Notes: generated by a model not told the origin, from the letters alone. A DNA stretch of 34,418 nt from Candidatus Gordonibacter avicola (GCA_019113915.1 DXGM01000023.1:1-34418), one strand, 5' to 3'; positions 1 to 8,814 are shown, counted from the first letter of the stretch. Translations and numbers: made by a program.

Positions 1-2802
1 TTGCGGGGGGGGGGGGCATTCACTGACTCTTCTGTAGAATCTCTTTCTCTTCCTGAAACAATCAAAGCTATTGACGACGAGGCCCTTAAAGGTTGCCCGT
101 CGCTCAAGCATGTCCAGATAAGCCCCCGCAATGAGGGCTTTTCGTCGTTTGATGACATGGTATTCACCAAAGACTATTCGAAGCTCCTGCTCGTTCCCGA
201 GGGCAAGGAGGGCGCCGCCCATATCCCCGATGAGACGAACTCTGTCCCTGCCTTGGGCATTTCCCGATGCCCCGGGCTCCTCGCCGTCGAAGTTGGGGAG
301 GGCGGCGCCGCATTCTCGTCATACAATGGGATGCTGTTTTCGAAAGATATGAAAATGCTGGTTGCTGTTCCTGCAGGTAGGGGAACTTCGGTAGCAATTC
401 CGGCAGAAGTGGAAACAATTGCTGCTGGTGCTCTGGCTGGGATCAAAAACCTTGCATCAATTACTGCTCTCGGTACCGTACATGACATTGACCCAAGCGC
501 CTTTGTTGACGAAGTTAAAGCGAAAGCAGTTGTAGCAATTCCCGCAGGACGGGACTATGACATCCGCAAGGCTGTCTGGGAACAAGCTGGCTTTCAGAAC
601 TTCGCTGAGCCAGCCAAACCTGGCGCAACGGTGCAGCCTGACCTTACAGCGAATCCTGATGCTACCAGTGGGTTTGCTTTTACCCTGCTTGAAGACTTCA
701 CCCTTTCCGTCTCCTGGCAAGGCAAAGAAGATCCATCGGCCGACCTCGATATTCCGGCATTTGCTGAGGTTAACGGCGTACCTTATGGCGTAAGTACCAT
801 TGCTGAAAACGCCTTTGCTAACCGCGGCTCGCTCACCAGCGTTAAACTTCCCACAACCATCACCTCCATCAGCACTGCAGCCTTTGCTGGTTGTGCCAAC
901 CTCGCTACCATCGAGTTTCCCAACTCCTTGCGTAGCATCGGGGAGCGCGCTTTTGAAGCTACCTCTCTCAGGGACATTTGGCTTCCCACCTGCATTGAAT
1001 CTATAGGCGCTCGTTGTTTTGCCTTCTGTGAATCCCTTGAGCGCATAGTAGCTTTCGGCATCCCCGAAGTTGCAAACGATGTCTTTACAGGGTGCTCGAA
1101 TGTTTCGATGTATGTTCCCACCGGTTCTGAAAATTCATGGAACCCAGGTCTCCCTTCCGAGAACAACCACCTTCTGCCCTACGGCATTGCGCTTTCAGAA
1201 GAGCCTCTTACCATCGAAGCCGGCCAAGAAGCTGACTTGCTCGAAGGCGGCAACCTTCAAGCTCCCAACCCTGTAAAGGCCTCCTATTCCTACGCTGCCG
1301 CACCCTTGTCAGTAGATGCCGGTCGTGTGAGTGCTAAGAAAAAAGGCACCACCGATGTTACGACTGTCCTTACTCTTGATAATGTTGAACTCACGCGCGC
1401 AAGCCGCACGGTTGATGTGTCCCCGAATCCTGAGGGTGAACCCGACATTGCTCTTCTCAATTCAGAGGTGCCTCTACCTTCTGTTTATCTTTCCGATGCG
1501 GGTGCAACGCAGATCAGCGTTGTCGCTCCTTTTGCTGTCACCTTCGGCCAAGATGCCCCTTATGACGTAGTGAAAAATCCAACTTCTATTGAATCAACCG
1601 CCTTGTTCAAAAATAACTCAGAAGCTCCCGTGAGGCTCGCTCAGGTTGACTGCGGTCACCTCGCAGCAAGTACCTACCTTCTTGCGAACGATGGTGCTGA
1701 AAGTCTCGACAAGCAAAAGCTCTTTAGTCTTTATCCGCAAGGTGCTCCGGGTGAGGCTTTAGATTTCGGCTATGGAGCTAATATAAGTACGTTGTCTCCC
1801 ACTAACAAAGATGCCTTTTTGATTCCGTCTGGCACTTCAGCCTCTTACTGTTTTCGCTTGAATCTCGAAGACGCCACGGTGAATCCTGGCGCCGCCGACA
1901 ATGGCACCACGACGCGTCCGCTGGCCTCAGTGATATGTACCTTCGAGCGCTACACCGAGTCTTTCTATCTGAAAGACAACAACACGGGCACTATCTATAC
2001 CCTTGCACAAGTCAAAGAACACGCCAACGACCTAGCAGAAAATCAGAGCGCCTCTCCCTATTGGAACCAGTATATGGGATACATCAACAATGATAATTCC
2101 TATGTTTGCCAGACTGTTTGGGATGATTCCACTTACGACGTTCGTGTTATCGGCATCAATCATGATGAGCTTTCTGAGCCGATCGGCGGTCGTACTGTAG
2201 CGGGCCTTACCTTCCAATTCAAGAATCTCCTTAATGAATCCTATGCGATGAATAGTGAATTAGATGGAGAAAACCCCACTAATGCTGGTGGCTGGGGTGC
2301 GAGTGAACTTCGTGCAAGGATGAATCCAGGTATTGATGAAAACATTGCCTATGGCTCCGATGATAATGCCATCTGGAGACAAGTTCCAATCGACCTGCAA
2401 GACAATATTGTAAAGGTTAAAAAGAAATTCAGCAGGAGTTCGGCTGGGGGTGCGGGCGATGTTGCCATCTCTGACGACAAACTCTTTCTTGCAACGCATT
2501 ATGAGTATTCAGGAACGGTGTATAAAGACTGGGGAGGCTATTCGTGGCTTTTTCAGGAAGGGCCGCGTTATGAGTATTACACGACTTTGGGAGTCGTTGA
2601 TGACTGGGATGGGGACGATCGCCTCAAAAAGCAGAGTCAAAAGAATGTTGCAATAACCCCATCGGCAGGCGTTATTTGGTGGGAGCGTTCTGTGTATCCA
2701 GGCTTCTCTACACGCTTTCTCTGCGTAAATTCGTTTGGCGGTCCTAGTGGTGGTAAGGGCGCTTCTACTTCTTATGGCGTGTGTCCTTGTTTCTGCCTCT
2801 GA
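1..2802 (+). CDS. BspA-like leucine-rich-repeat surface protein, 5' partial
   Basis: Open from the first base to a TGA at 2800-2802 (933 codons visible), so the true start and any signal peptide lie upstream. The N-terminal third carries BspA-type (LRR_5) repeats of the form 'IxxxAFxGCxxLxxIxxP' at about residues 15-200 and 255-370, where the cysteine-containing turns 'FAGCANL', 'FAFCESL' and 'FTGCSNV' are clear. A beta-rich middle follows. The last ~270 residues ('GGWGASELRARMN', 'SDDKLFLATHYEYSG', 'FLCVNSFGG', ending 'YGVCPCFCL') resemble the DUF6273-type domain found at the end of surface proteins of gut bacteria. No LPXTG or C-terminal membrane anchor is visible. BspA-type repeats are known in adhesion or host-binding proteins; that role is inferred here. 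Base composition is more A/T-rich than the downstream housekeeping genes, and the frame starts inside a poly-G run. Confidence 0.8.
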   Translation: MRGGGAFTDSSVESLSLPETIKAIDDEALKGCPSLKHVQISPRNEGFSSFDDMVFTKDYSKLLLVPEGKEGAAHIPDETNSVPALGISRCPGLLAVEVGEGGAAFSSYNGMLFSKDMKMLVAVPAGRGTSVAIPAEVETIAAGALAGIKNLASITALGTVHDIDPSAFVDEVKAKAVVAIPAGRDYDIRKAVWEQAGFQNFAEPAKPGATVQPDLTANPDATSGFAFTLLEDFTLSVSWQGKEDPSADLDIPAFAEVNGVPYGVSTIAENAFANRGSLTSVKLPTTITSISTAAFAGCANLATIEFPNSLRSIGERAFEATSLRDIWLPTCIESIGARCFAFCESLERIVAFGIPEVANDVFTGCSNVSMYVPTGSENSWNPGLPSENNHLLPYGIALSEEPLTIEAGQEADLLEGGNLQAPNPVKASYSYAAAPLSVDAGRVSAKKKGTTDVTTVLTLDNVELTRASRTVDVSPNPEGEPDIALLNSEVPLPSVYLSDAGATQISVVAPFAVTFGQDAPYDVVKNPTSIESTALFKNNSEAPVRLAQVDCGHLAASTYLLANDGAESLDKQKLFSLYPQGAPGEALDFGYGANISTLSPTNKDAFLIPSGTSASYCFRLNLEDATVNPGAADNGTTTRPLASVICTFERYTESFYLKDNNTGTIYTLAQVKEHANDLAENQSASPYWNQYMGYINNDNSYVCQTVWDDSTYDVRVIGINHDELSEPIGGRTVAGLTFQFKNLLNESYAMNSELDGENPTNAGGWGASELRARMNPGIDENIAYGSDDNAIWRQVPIDLQDNIVKVKKKFSRSSAGGAGDVAISDDKLFLATHYEYSGTVYKDWGGYSWLFQEGPRYEYYTTLGVVDDWDGDDRLKKQSQKNVAITPSAGVIWWERSVYPGFSTRFLCVNSFGGPSGGKGASTSYGVCPCFCL
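5..16 (+). repeat. Homopolymeric G12 tract in coding sequence
   Basis: Twelve consecutive G lie at the very start of the visible reading frame of the BspA-like gene, where they encode part of Arg-Gly-Gly-Gly. With 12 G the downstream frame is open; a change of one or two G would shift it relative to anything upstream. Such tracts are classic slipped-strand phase-variation sites in surface-protein genes, but one at a sequence end can also be an assembly stop. Confidence 0.85.
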
Positions 2803-2812
2803 TCTGGTATTT

Positions 2813-2847
2813 GAACCTGCCGGGGCGACATATCCGGCAGGTTCTTT
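2813..2847 (+). terminator. Intrinsic terminator after the BspA-like gene
   Basis: A perfect 11-bp stem, GAACCTGCCGG (2813-2823) with CCGGCAGGTTC (2834-2844), has a 10-nt loop and is followed by a short TTT. It begins 11 bases after the stop codon. The U-tract is short, so efficiency may be moderate. Confidence 0.7.
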
Positions 2848-2971
2848 GCGGCAAAACTAAGCGAGTAATAAAGGACTTGTACGATTTGCCGCCTTCCACG
2901 CCTTGTACATCAGTATGTGTTTCCGCGGCCTTACGTCGGTTGTGGGATTGGAAGAAAGGAACGTGCCAGCT

Positions 2972-4543
2972 ATGCCGAGCACGAGATATATAGTAAAGGT
3001 AAGCGCGCGGCAAACAGTACTTGCGCTCGTGTTCTTGCTTGTTCTCTCAGTATGTTTGGTGGCAGTAGTGCCCACTGCAAAAGCTAGTGCTGCGAGCGCC
3101 GAAGGCACCACCCTCGGCATTGTGGTTATTGATTCAAGTGGCACCCAAGGCGGACCTGATACGGGTAAGACAAAACTCGGTATTCGTGTAACTGACTCCG
3201 AAAATCCTATCAAAACAAATTATCTTATTACGCTGGATAGAAACGATGGCACGGATATTACTTCAACCGTAAACGTTACCTACAATTTGCCCTTGCCAAA
3301 GGTTGAACCGCCGACGCGAGAAGGGCATACCTTCCAAGGATACTATGACAATAAGTCTATGTATGGCATTAAATATTACGATTCCAACGGCGAGGGGGTT
3401 CGTGTCTGGGATAAAACTACCGCTGCCCCTCTTTATGCGCATTGGTCTGCTGACATGTACCACATTAGCTTTGATCCTTGTAATGGCGATTTTATTGAAG
3501 TGGTTCCAACTTACTATGGAGCCCAGCTATCTAAGCCTTCTCGCGACCCGGAGCGAATTGGCTATACCTTTGACGGTTGGTATGTCGATGGTAAAGATGG
3601 TGTGAAATGGGATTTTTCTTTGCCTGTCACATCGTTTTTCTCATTGTCTGCTCATTGGATTCCTGATTCTTACGACATCTCTTATGATCTTGCGGGAGGT
3701 ACTGCCACTGGTAGCAATCCCGAAACGTACACTATTGAAACAGATGACTTCACCTTGTCGGAGCCCAAGAAAACCGGCTACACGTTCGACGGATGGTCGG
3801 GCACTGATCTTTCAGGAGTTCAGAAAAGCGTCACGGTAACTAAGGGCTCTACCGGTAAAAGGAATTACACCGCTCAATGGACTGCCAAAAGCTATCGGGT
3901 TACGCTCGACCGAGATGGTGGCAAGGACGGCGACTTTTCAACCACTGCTACGTACGATTCCGCCATGCAGCAGGTGGCGGTTCCAAATAAGGATGGCTAC
4001 ACCTTCGCCGGTTATTTCGATAACAAGGGCAAACAGTACTACGACGAGGAAGGAAAGAGCAAAGCTAATTGGGATAAGGATGCTGAAAACGTTACGCTTA
4101 AGGCTCGCTGGACTTTGCAGATAAACTGTACGTTCCCAAGCAATGCTCTTGTTCAAGTGGATGCCTCGGGTAAGGTTACGGGGCAAAATCTTGAGTTCTC
4201 TTCCTCTACGGTTGAGGATCTTAAAGTAACGACGATAGCAAGCGTGCAAGATGCAAAGGCACCTTCTCTGTTCGCAAACGGAGTTATTCCTGCTGATCTT
4301 CGCATTGTGCTCACTCCTTCAAAGAACCTTGGAAATGAGGTAAAAGTTCCGCTCACCTCAACGGGGGAGGTCATTTCCCAGGGAGGTTGGACTATTGCTG
4401 CTGGGAGCACGAGTACGCCGACCAAATTCGCAGTGGCTTTTAGCCTTTTTCTTCCAAGTAGTACTCAGTTGAACTACTTCCCTGATAGTCAGGTTTCTCT
4501 CGCGAGTCTCTCTTACGAGGTAGTTGCTGCCAACGCTTCGTAA
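2972..4543 (+). CDS. InlB B-repeat (Listeria-Bacteroides repeat) secreted protein
   Basis: The ATG at 2972 is preceded by GAAAGGA about 11 bases upstream and gives a clean export signal: a basic start (MPSTRYIVKVSAR), a hydrophobic core (LALVFLLVLSVCLVAVVP) and an Ala-rich cleavage region. An in-frame ATG at 2903 would put 23 polar residues before it and is less likely. The 523-residue product contains four successive InlB B-repeat/Flg_new-type modules, each with the signature 'GYTFDGWY...W....' ('GHTFQGYYDN', 'GYTFDGWYVD', 'GYTFDGWSGT', 'GYTFAGYFDN') ending in 'AHW', 'AQW' or 'ARW'. A unique C-terminal domain follows. No LPXTG, SLH or C-terminal membrane segment is seen, so attachment is unexplained. 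It lies 169 bp after another surface-type gene and shares its A/T-rich composition. A role in surface interaction is inferred. Confidence 0.83.
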   Translation: MPSTRYIVKVSARQTVLALVFLLVLSVCLVAVVPTAKASAASAEGTTLGIVVIDSSGTQGGPDTGKTKLGIRVTDSENPIKTNYLITLDRNDGTDITSTVNVTYNLPLPKVEPPTREGHTFQGYYDNKSMYGIKYYDSNGEGVRVWDKTTAAPLYAHWSADMYHISFDPCNGDFIEVVPTYYGAQLSKPSRDPERIGYTFDGWYVDGKDGVKWDFSLPVTSFFSLSAHWIPDSYDISYDLAGGTATGSNPETYTIETDDFTLSEPKKTGYTFDGWSGTDLSGVQKSVTVTKGSTGKRNYTAQWTAKSYRVTLDRDGGKDGDFSTTATYDSAMQQVAVPNKDGYTFAGYFDNKGKQYYDEEGKSKANWDKDAENVTLKARWTLQINCTFPSNALVQVDASGKVTGQNLEFSSSTVEDLKVTTIASVQDAKAPSLFANGVIPADLRIVLTPSKNLGNEVKVPLTSTGEVISQGGWTIAAGSTSTPTKFAVAFSLFLPSSTQLNYFPDSQVSLASLSYEVVAANAS

Positions 4544-4590
4544 GTTCACCATTTTAACTGCGGCAGGGGTGCATGCTAGCCGTGCTTTCG

Positions 4591-4621
4591 CAGGCGCGCC
4601 TTCTATTTGGGGGCGCGCCTG
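4591..4621. other. Hairpin in the 213-bp gap before prfA
   Basis: CAGGCGCGCC (4591-4600) pairs perfectly with GGCGCGCCTG (4612-4621) across an 11-nt loop. No U-run follows, so it is a weak or Rho-assisted terminator at best. The rest of the 4544-4756 gap holds a small palindrome, CTTCGCGCGAAG (4664-4675). TATCAT at 4702-4707 could be a -10 element for prfA but has no recognisable -35. No tRNA or small gene was seen here. Confidence 0.45.
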
Positions 4622-4756
4622 CTGGCTTTCGCAACACCCCCGCTGCGGTGGGCGAATTTCGTGCTTCGCGCGAAGGGGCTGCGCTGGGGGGCGCTCTCTG
4701 ATATCATGAACCAGTTACCCTAATTGCGCGCGAGAATTGTCACGGAGGATACTCCC

Positions 4757-5830
4757 ATGCAGGAAACGGACATGCGAGAGAAGCTTGAGAAAATCATCCA
4801 GGCCTACGAGGACCTTCAGGCTCGGATGGGCGACCCGGCCGTGCTGGCCGACCAAAAAGAATACAACCGCCTGGCCAAAGAGTACGCGAGCCAAGGTTCG
4901 CTTGCGAAGCGGGCGCAGGAATATGTGCAGGCGGCCGACGACTTGGCCGCGGCTAAGGAGATGCTTTCGGACCCCGATATGAAGGAGTTCGCTCAGGAGG
5001 AAATCGCCGAGATTGAGGCGAAGCTTCCCGCGCTTGAAGAGGACATCAAGTTCATGCTGATCCCGGCCGACCCGGCCGATGACAAGGACATTATCGTGGA
5101 AATCCGCGCGGCAGCCGGCGGCGACGAGGCGGCCATCTTTGCGGGCGACCTCTATAAAATGTACGAGCGTTTCGCCGCGTCGCAGGGCTGGAAGACTGAG
5201 ACCATGGACGTGTCGGCCTCCGAAGCGGGCGGCTTCAAGGAAATCCAGTTCAAGGTGAAGGGCGACCACGTGTACTCGGTCATGAAGTTTGAGAGCGGCG
5301 TGCACCGCGTGCAGCGTGTTCCCAAGACCGAGAGCCAGGGCCGCATACACACCTCCACTGCCACGGTGGCGGTGCTGCCCGAGGCCGACGAGGTGGAAGT
5401 GGAAATCAACGAGAACGACCTGCGCATTGACGTGTATCGCGCTGGCGGCCCGGGTGGTCAGTGCGTGAACACCACCGACTCGGCCGTGCGCATCACGCAC
5501 CTGCCCTCTGGCCTGGTGGTTCAGTCGCAGGATCAGAAGTCGCAGCTGCAGAACAAGATTGCTGCTATGGCCGTGTTGCGCGCGCGCCTGTACGAGAAGA
5601 TGCTCGCCGAGCAGCAGGCTGCCGAAGGTGCCAAGCGCCTGGCGCAGATCGGCTCGGGCGACCGCTCGGAGAAGATTCGCACCTACAACGGCCCGCAAGA
5701 CCGCGTGACCGACCACCGCATCGGCTACAACGGCACCTACAACGGCGTCCTGTTGGGCGACGGCCTCAGCGACGTAGTAACCGCCCTGCAAGCCGCCGAC
5801 CGCGCCGCAAAACTTGAGGCGGCGGTGTAG
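4757..5830 (+). CDS. prfA: Peptide chain release factor 1
   Basis: This cytoplasmic class I release factor recognises UAA/UAG in the ribosomal A site and triggers peptidyl-tRNA hydrolysis. The 357-residue product has the stop-codon-reading PxT tripeptide as PKT at about residues 189-191 (context 'RVPKTESQGRIHTS') and the catalytic GGQ at 233-235 (context 'AGGPGGQCVNTTDSAV'), both at the positions usual for bacterial RF1. The ATG at 4757 is chosen because GGAGG lies 8 bases upstream; a TTG at 4724 would only add 11 unconserved residues. The next gene is prmC, whose product methylates the GGQ glutamine, a common pairing. The PxT motif rather than SPF excludes RF2. Confidence 0.97.
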   Translation: MQETDMREKLEKIIQAYEDLQARMGDPAVLADQKEYNRLAKEYASQGSLAKRAQEYVQAADDLAAAKEMLSDPDMKEFAQEEIAEIEAKLPALEEDIKFMLIPADPADDKDIIVEIRAAAGGDEAAIFAGDLYKMYERFAASQGWKTETMDVSASEAGGFKEIQFKVKGDHVYSVMKFESGVHRVQRVPKTESQGRIHTSTATVAVLPEADEVEVEINENDLRIDVYRAGGPGGQCVNTTDSAVRITHLPSGLVVQSQDQKSQLQNKIAAMAVLRARLYEKMLAEQQAAEGAKRLAQIGSGDRSEKIRTYNGPQDRVTDHRIGYNGTYNGVLLGDGLSDVVTALQAADRAAKLEAAV

Positions 5831-5871
5831 GTTTCGGCGATTTACTACGCCAACCTGTGAGGTTTTTTACT

Positions 5872-6879
5872 GTGGCTGAAACTGACATCTGGACTATTCG
5901 GGCTGCCCTGGAGTGGACGGTGGGGTATCTTGAGCGCAAGGGGGACGAGAGTCCGCGGCTTTCGGCGCAGTGGTTGCTGTCCGAGGCGTGCGGGCTTTCG
6001 CGCATTGAGCTGTATGCGAACTTCGATCAACCCCTGTCGCTCGAAGAGCGCGACGTGCTGCGCGGTTTTGTGACGCGGCGCGGCAAGGGGGAGCCGCTGC
6101 AATACATCACAGGGGAGACGGGTTTTCGTCATATCACCGTGAAGGTGCGCCCGGGCGTGCTTATCCCGCGCCCTGAGACTGAGGTGCTGGTAAGCGAGGC
6201 GCTGGCGCTGCTGCCCGCCGCTCCGCGTCCGCGGGCGCGCGACGAGGAAGTGGAGGCGTTAGCTTCTGAGGAAGCGCCTGAACATGAGGGGGCGGAAGAG
6301 GTCGCCGAGGCGGATGCCTCCGCTGCTGCCCCTGGTTCCGTGCCTGAGCCCGACCCCCTGCTGGTGGCCGATATCTGCACGGGTTCCGGCTGCATTGCTT
6401 GTTCCATTGCCTACGAACACCCGCTTGCACGCGTGGTGGCCACCGATCTCGCGCCCGAGGCGGTGGCGCTTGCGCGCGAAAACGCGACCGCGCTCGGACT
6501 GGAAGAGCGTATCGACGTGTTGGCGTGTGACCTGGGCGAAGGCATTGATGCCGCGCTGCTGGGAACCTTCGACCTCATTGTGTCGAACCCGCCCTATGTT
6601 CCCACGGCGGTGCTCGCCGACGTGCCGCGCGAAGTGGCCGACTTCGAGCCGGCGCTCGCCCTCGACGGCGGTGCCGACGGCCTTGCTATCTTCCGCCGCC
6701 TTCTGCCGTTTTGTGCCCGCGCGCTCAAGCCGGGCGGCGCCTTCGCGTTCGAGCTGCACGAAACCTGCCTTGACGACGCGGCTGCCCTCGCCACCGCTGC
6801 GGGTTTTGATCACGTACGCGTGGTGGCCGACCTCGCGGGCCGTCCCCGGGTGCTTGTTGGCCGGCGCGCGGCGTGCTAG
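5872..6879 (+). CDS. prmC: Release factor glutamine methyltransferase with an acidic insert
   Basis: PrmC is an SAM-dependent N5-methyltransferase of the GGQ glutamine of RF1/RF2. The N-terminal helical domain ('WTIRAALEWTVGYLERKG', 'PRLSAQWLLSEACG') is followed by 'GEPLQYITGETGFRHI' and 'LIPRPETEVLV', the SAM-binding 'DICTGSGCIA' and the substrate-binding NPPY at about residues 239-242. The GTG at 5872 is preferred because GAGG sits 9 bases upstream and the protein then begins near the conserved Trp; a GTG at 5857 is the alternative. Between the two domains (residues ~116-162, bases 6217-6357) is a ~47-residue Glu/Ala/Pro-rich stretch that I do not expect in ordinary PrmC, making the protein ~335 residues instead of ~280. 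It starts 41 bases after prfA and is probably co-transcribed. Confidence 0.93.
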   Translation: MAETDIWTIRAALEWTVGYLERKGDESPRLSAQWLLSEACGLSRIELYANFDQPLSLEERDVLRGFVTRRGKGEPLQYITGETGFRHITVKVRPGVLIPRPETEVLVSEALALLPAAPRPRARDEEVEALASEEAPEHEGAEEVAEADASAAAPGSVPEPDPLLVADICTGSGCIACSIAYEHPLARVVATDLAPEAVALARENATALGLEERIDVLACDLGEGIDAALLGTFDLIVSNPPYVPTAVLADVPREVADFEPALALDGGADGLAIFRRLLPFCARALKPGGAFAFELHETCLDDAAALATAAGFDHVRVVADLAGRPRVLVGRRAAC

Positions 6880-6888
6880 CGCTTGCGC

Positions 6889-6894
6889 TACAAT
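6889..6894 (+). promoter_or_regulatory. Possible -10 element for the nucleoside phosphorylase gene
   Basis: TACAAT lies 42 bases before the start codon. The same hexamer occurs before serC and the HipA-like gene. No convincing -35 is seen, so the call rests on the -10 alone. Confidence 0.4.
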
Positions 6895-6935
6895 AGCAAC
6901 TATGAGATATCGTCTACTGTTTCAAGGAGCGAAGC

Positions 6936-7769
6936 ATGCCCGAACATAACGTGCTGAAAGAAAACCTGGCCGCCTCCGCCCGCGTCCTGCGCGAGCGCTT
7001 GGGTGCGCGCCAGCCGGAAATCGGCCTCATTCTGGGTTCGGGCCTGGGCCCCTTGGCCGAGCGCATCGAAGATGCCGTGTACGTACCTTTCGGCGAGGTT
7101 CCCCACATGAAAACAAGCACGGCCACCAGCCATGTTGGCCGTTTCGTGTGCGGCACGCTTGCCGGCAAGACGGTGCTCGCGCTGCAGGGTCGCCTGCACG
7201 GCTACGAGGGCAACACCGCGCAAGAGGTGGCGTATCCCGTGTGGCTCATACACGAACTGGGCGTGGGCACGCTCATCACCACGAATGCCGCCGGCGCCAT
7301 CAACGAGAGCTACCAGGTGGGCGATTTCTGCCTCATGGTGGACCATATTAACTTCACGGGCCGCAACCCCGTGGCGGGCACCGAGCCCGATGGCCTAGCG
7401 TTCCGCTTCTTCTCCATGCTTGATGCCTATGACCCCACGCTGCGCCAGCTTGCGCGCAAAGTAGCCGATGAACTGGGCGTACGTGTGCAGGAGGGCGTGT
7501 ATCTGGGGCTGCTGGGCCCCAGCTTTGAGACGCCGGCCGAGATTCGCGCGTTTCGCGCGTGGGGTGCCGACACGGTGGCCATGAGCGTGTGCGAGGAAGT
7601 GATCGCCGCGCGCCACGTGGGTATGCGCGTGCTGGGCATGTCGCTTGTGAGCAACATGGCGTGCGGCATTGAGGGCGCCTCGCCCACCGACGAAGAAGTG
7701 CTCGACGTGGCGAAAACGCGCGAAGAGGACTTCGCCCGCCTGGTCACCGGCATAGTTGAGCGCCTGTAG
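6936..7769 (+). CDS. Purine nucleoside phosphorylase (trimeric type)
   Basis: This enzyme phosphorolytically cleaves purine (deoxy)nucleosides to base and (deoxy)ribose-1-phosphate in purine salvage. Family signatures are present in order: phosphate-binding 'LILGSGLGPLAE' (about residues 31-42), 'SHVGRFV', 'QGRLHGYEG', 'TTNAAGAINESYQVGD', 'GLLGPSFETPAEI', 'DTVAMSVCEEVIAARHVGMRV' and 'SLVSNMACGI'. The 277-residue length matches the low-molecular-weight, human-like trimeric class rather than hexameric DeoD. AAGGAG lies 6 bases before the ATG. It is 56 bases after prmC and 54 before the metallo-hydrolase gene. The substrate range (inosine/guanosine versus others) cannot be fixed from sequence. 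The protein is cytosolic. Confidence 0.93.
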   Translation: MPEHNVLKENLAASARVLRERLGARQPEIGLILGSGLGPLAERIEDAVYVPFGEVPHMKTSTATSHVGRFVCGTLAGKTVLALQGRLHGYEGNTAQEVAYPVWLIHELGVGTLITTNAAGAINESYQVGDFCLMVDHINFTGRNPVAGTEPDGLAFRFFSMLDAYDPTLRQLARKVADELGVRVQEGVYLGLLGPSFETPAEIRAFRAWGADTVAMSVCEEVIAARHVGMRVLGMSLVSNMACGIEGASPTDEEVLDVAKTREEDFARLVTGIVERL

Positions 7770-7823
7770 GCGCGGAAAGTGGGGAAGTGGTAGTGCGCGT
7801 AGCATTCAAAGAGGTGTCTGAAG

Positions 7824-8708
7824 GTGCGGGCTAACGGGTTGCACATGCAGCCTGAGGTGGCTGCGGACGTGGCGCGCCTTGAGCCAGCCGCGTCCGTCGC
7901 GCCTGGTCACACGCTGCGTTTGCACGTGTTCGCCAGCGGAAGCCGCGGCAACGCCACCGTGGTGGAAGATGCCACTACGGGCGCGGGTGTGCTTGTAGAC
8001 TGTGGCATTTGCAAGCGCGACTTCTTCACCCGCTGCGACGAAGCGGGCTTTGACCCGGCGCACCTTGCGGCCATCCTGGTGACGCACGACCACACCGACC
8101 ACACGAAGGGCCTCGGCGTGGTGCTGCGTGGCCTGGCAAAAGAGGGTGTGGAACCCGTCGTGTACGTGGACGATGCCGTGCGCGCGGCCAGCAGCGAGTT
8201 GAACACGCTGGAGGGCAAGCACGACCTGCGCCCGCTGCATGCGGGCGACGCGCTTTCGCTCGCCGGTATGAGCGTACACGCGTTTCGCACCTCGCACGAT
8301 GCCGCGTCGTCGTGCGGCTTTCGCTTCGAAGCGGCCGATGGCGACGTGGTGGGTTTCGTCACCGACACCGGCATTGTGACGGGCGAGGCGCACGAGGGCC
8401 TTACCGGCGCGCGCCTGCTGGCGCTCGAAAGCAACCATGATGTGCAAATGCTTAAGGACGGCCCCTATCCCTATCCTGTGAAGCGCCGCGTGGGTTCGGA
8501 CGTGGGTCACCTGTCAAACGTCCAGGCCGCCGAGGAACTGGCCGCGCTTCTCAGTGCCAAGCTGGAACAGGTGGTTGCCATGCACATTTCCCAAAACAAC
8601 AACACCTACCGTCTGCCCGTTGACACGCTGTCCGCCGTCATCAAACGCGAAGGCCATACCGCCTGCGTGCAAGCCGCCTACCAGTCAATGCTGGTCAGCG
8701 TCAGCTAA
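7824..8708 (+). CDS. MBL-fold metallo-hydrolase, WalJ/YycJ-like
   Basis: The 294-residue product carries the metal-binding motif THDHTDH (about residues 87-93), 'FASGSRGNATVVE' before it, and later 'TSHDAASSCGF', 'VTDTGIVTG', 'LALESNHDVQML', 'PYPYPVKRRVGSDVGHLSN' and 'HISQNNNTY'. This is the full signature set of the YycJ/WalJ family of beta-lactamase-fold hydrolases, linked in Firmicutes to DNA or cell-wall homeostasis. The exact substrate is unsettled, and here no walRK genes are adjacent. The GTG at 7824 is selected because AAAGAGG lies 9 bases upstream; the first ~30 residues are a low-conservation leader before the fold starts. No signal peptide is seen, so it is cytosolic. Confidence 0.88.
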   Translation: MRANGLHMQPEVAADVARLEPAASVAPGHTLRLHVFASGSRGNATVVEDATTGAGVLVDCGICKRDFFTRCDEAGFDPAHLAAILVTHDHTDHTKGLGVVLRGLAKEGVEPVVYVDDAVRAASSELNTLEGKHDLRPLHAGDALSLAGMSVHAFRTSHDAASSCGFRFEAADGDVVGFVTDTGIVTGEAHEGLTGARLLALESNHDVQMLKDGPYPYPVKRRVGSDVGHLSNVQAAEELAALLSAKLEQVVAMHISQNNNTYRLPVDTLSAVIKREGHTACVQAAYQSMLVSVS

Positions 8709-8814
8709 CGCACACCCTTCAGTAATTTCGCCGGCACAGCGCCTCAATCACTCCCAACCATGACCTGTTTTCCCTGTTGAACCGCCGGGCGCGCTCGCGT
8801 ACCATGGCGTCCTC

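Noticed and set aside
2903..2971. Upstream ATG start for the InlB-repeat protein
   Set aside because: It lacks a ribosome binding site and would bury the signal peptide behind 23 polar residues.
4544..4756. tRNA or small RNA gene before prfA
   Set aside because: No cloverleaf with a T-arm GTTCNANNC and no CCA end; only GC-rich palindromes are present.
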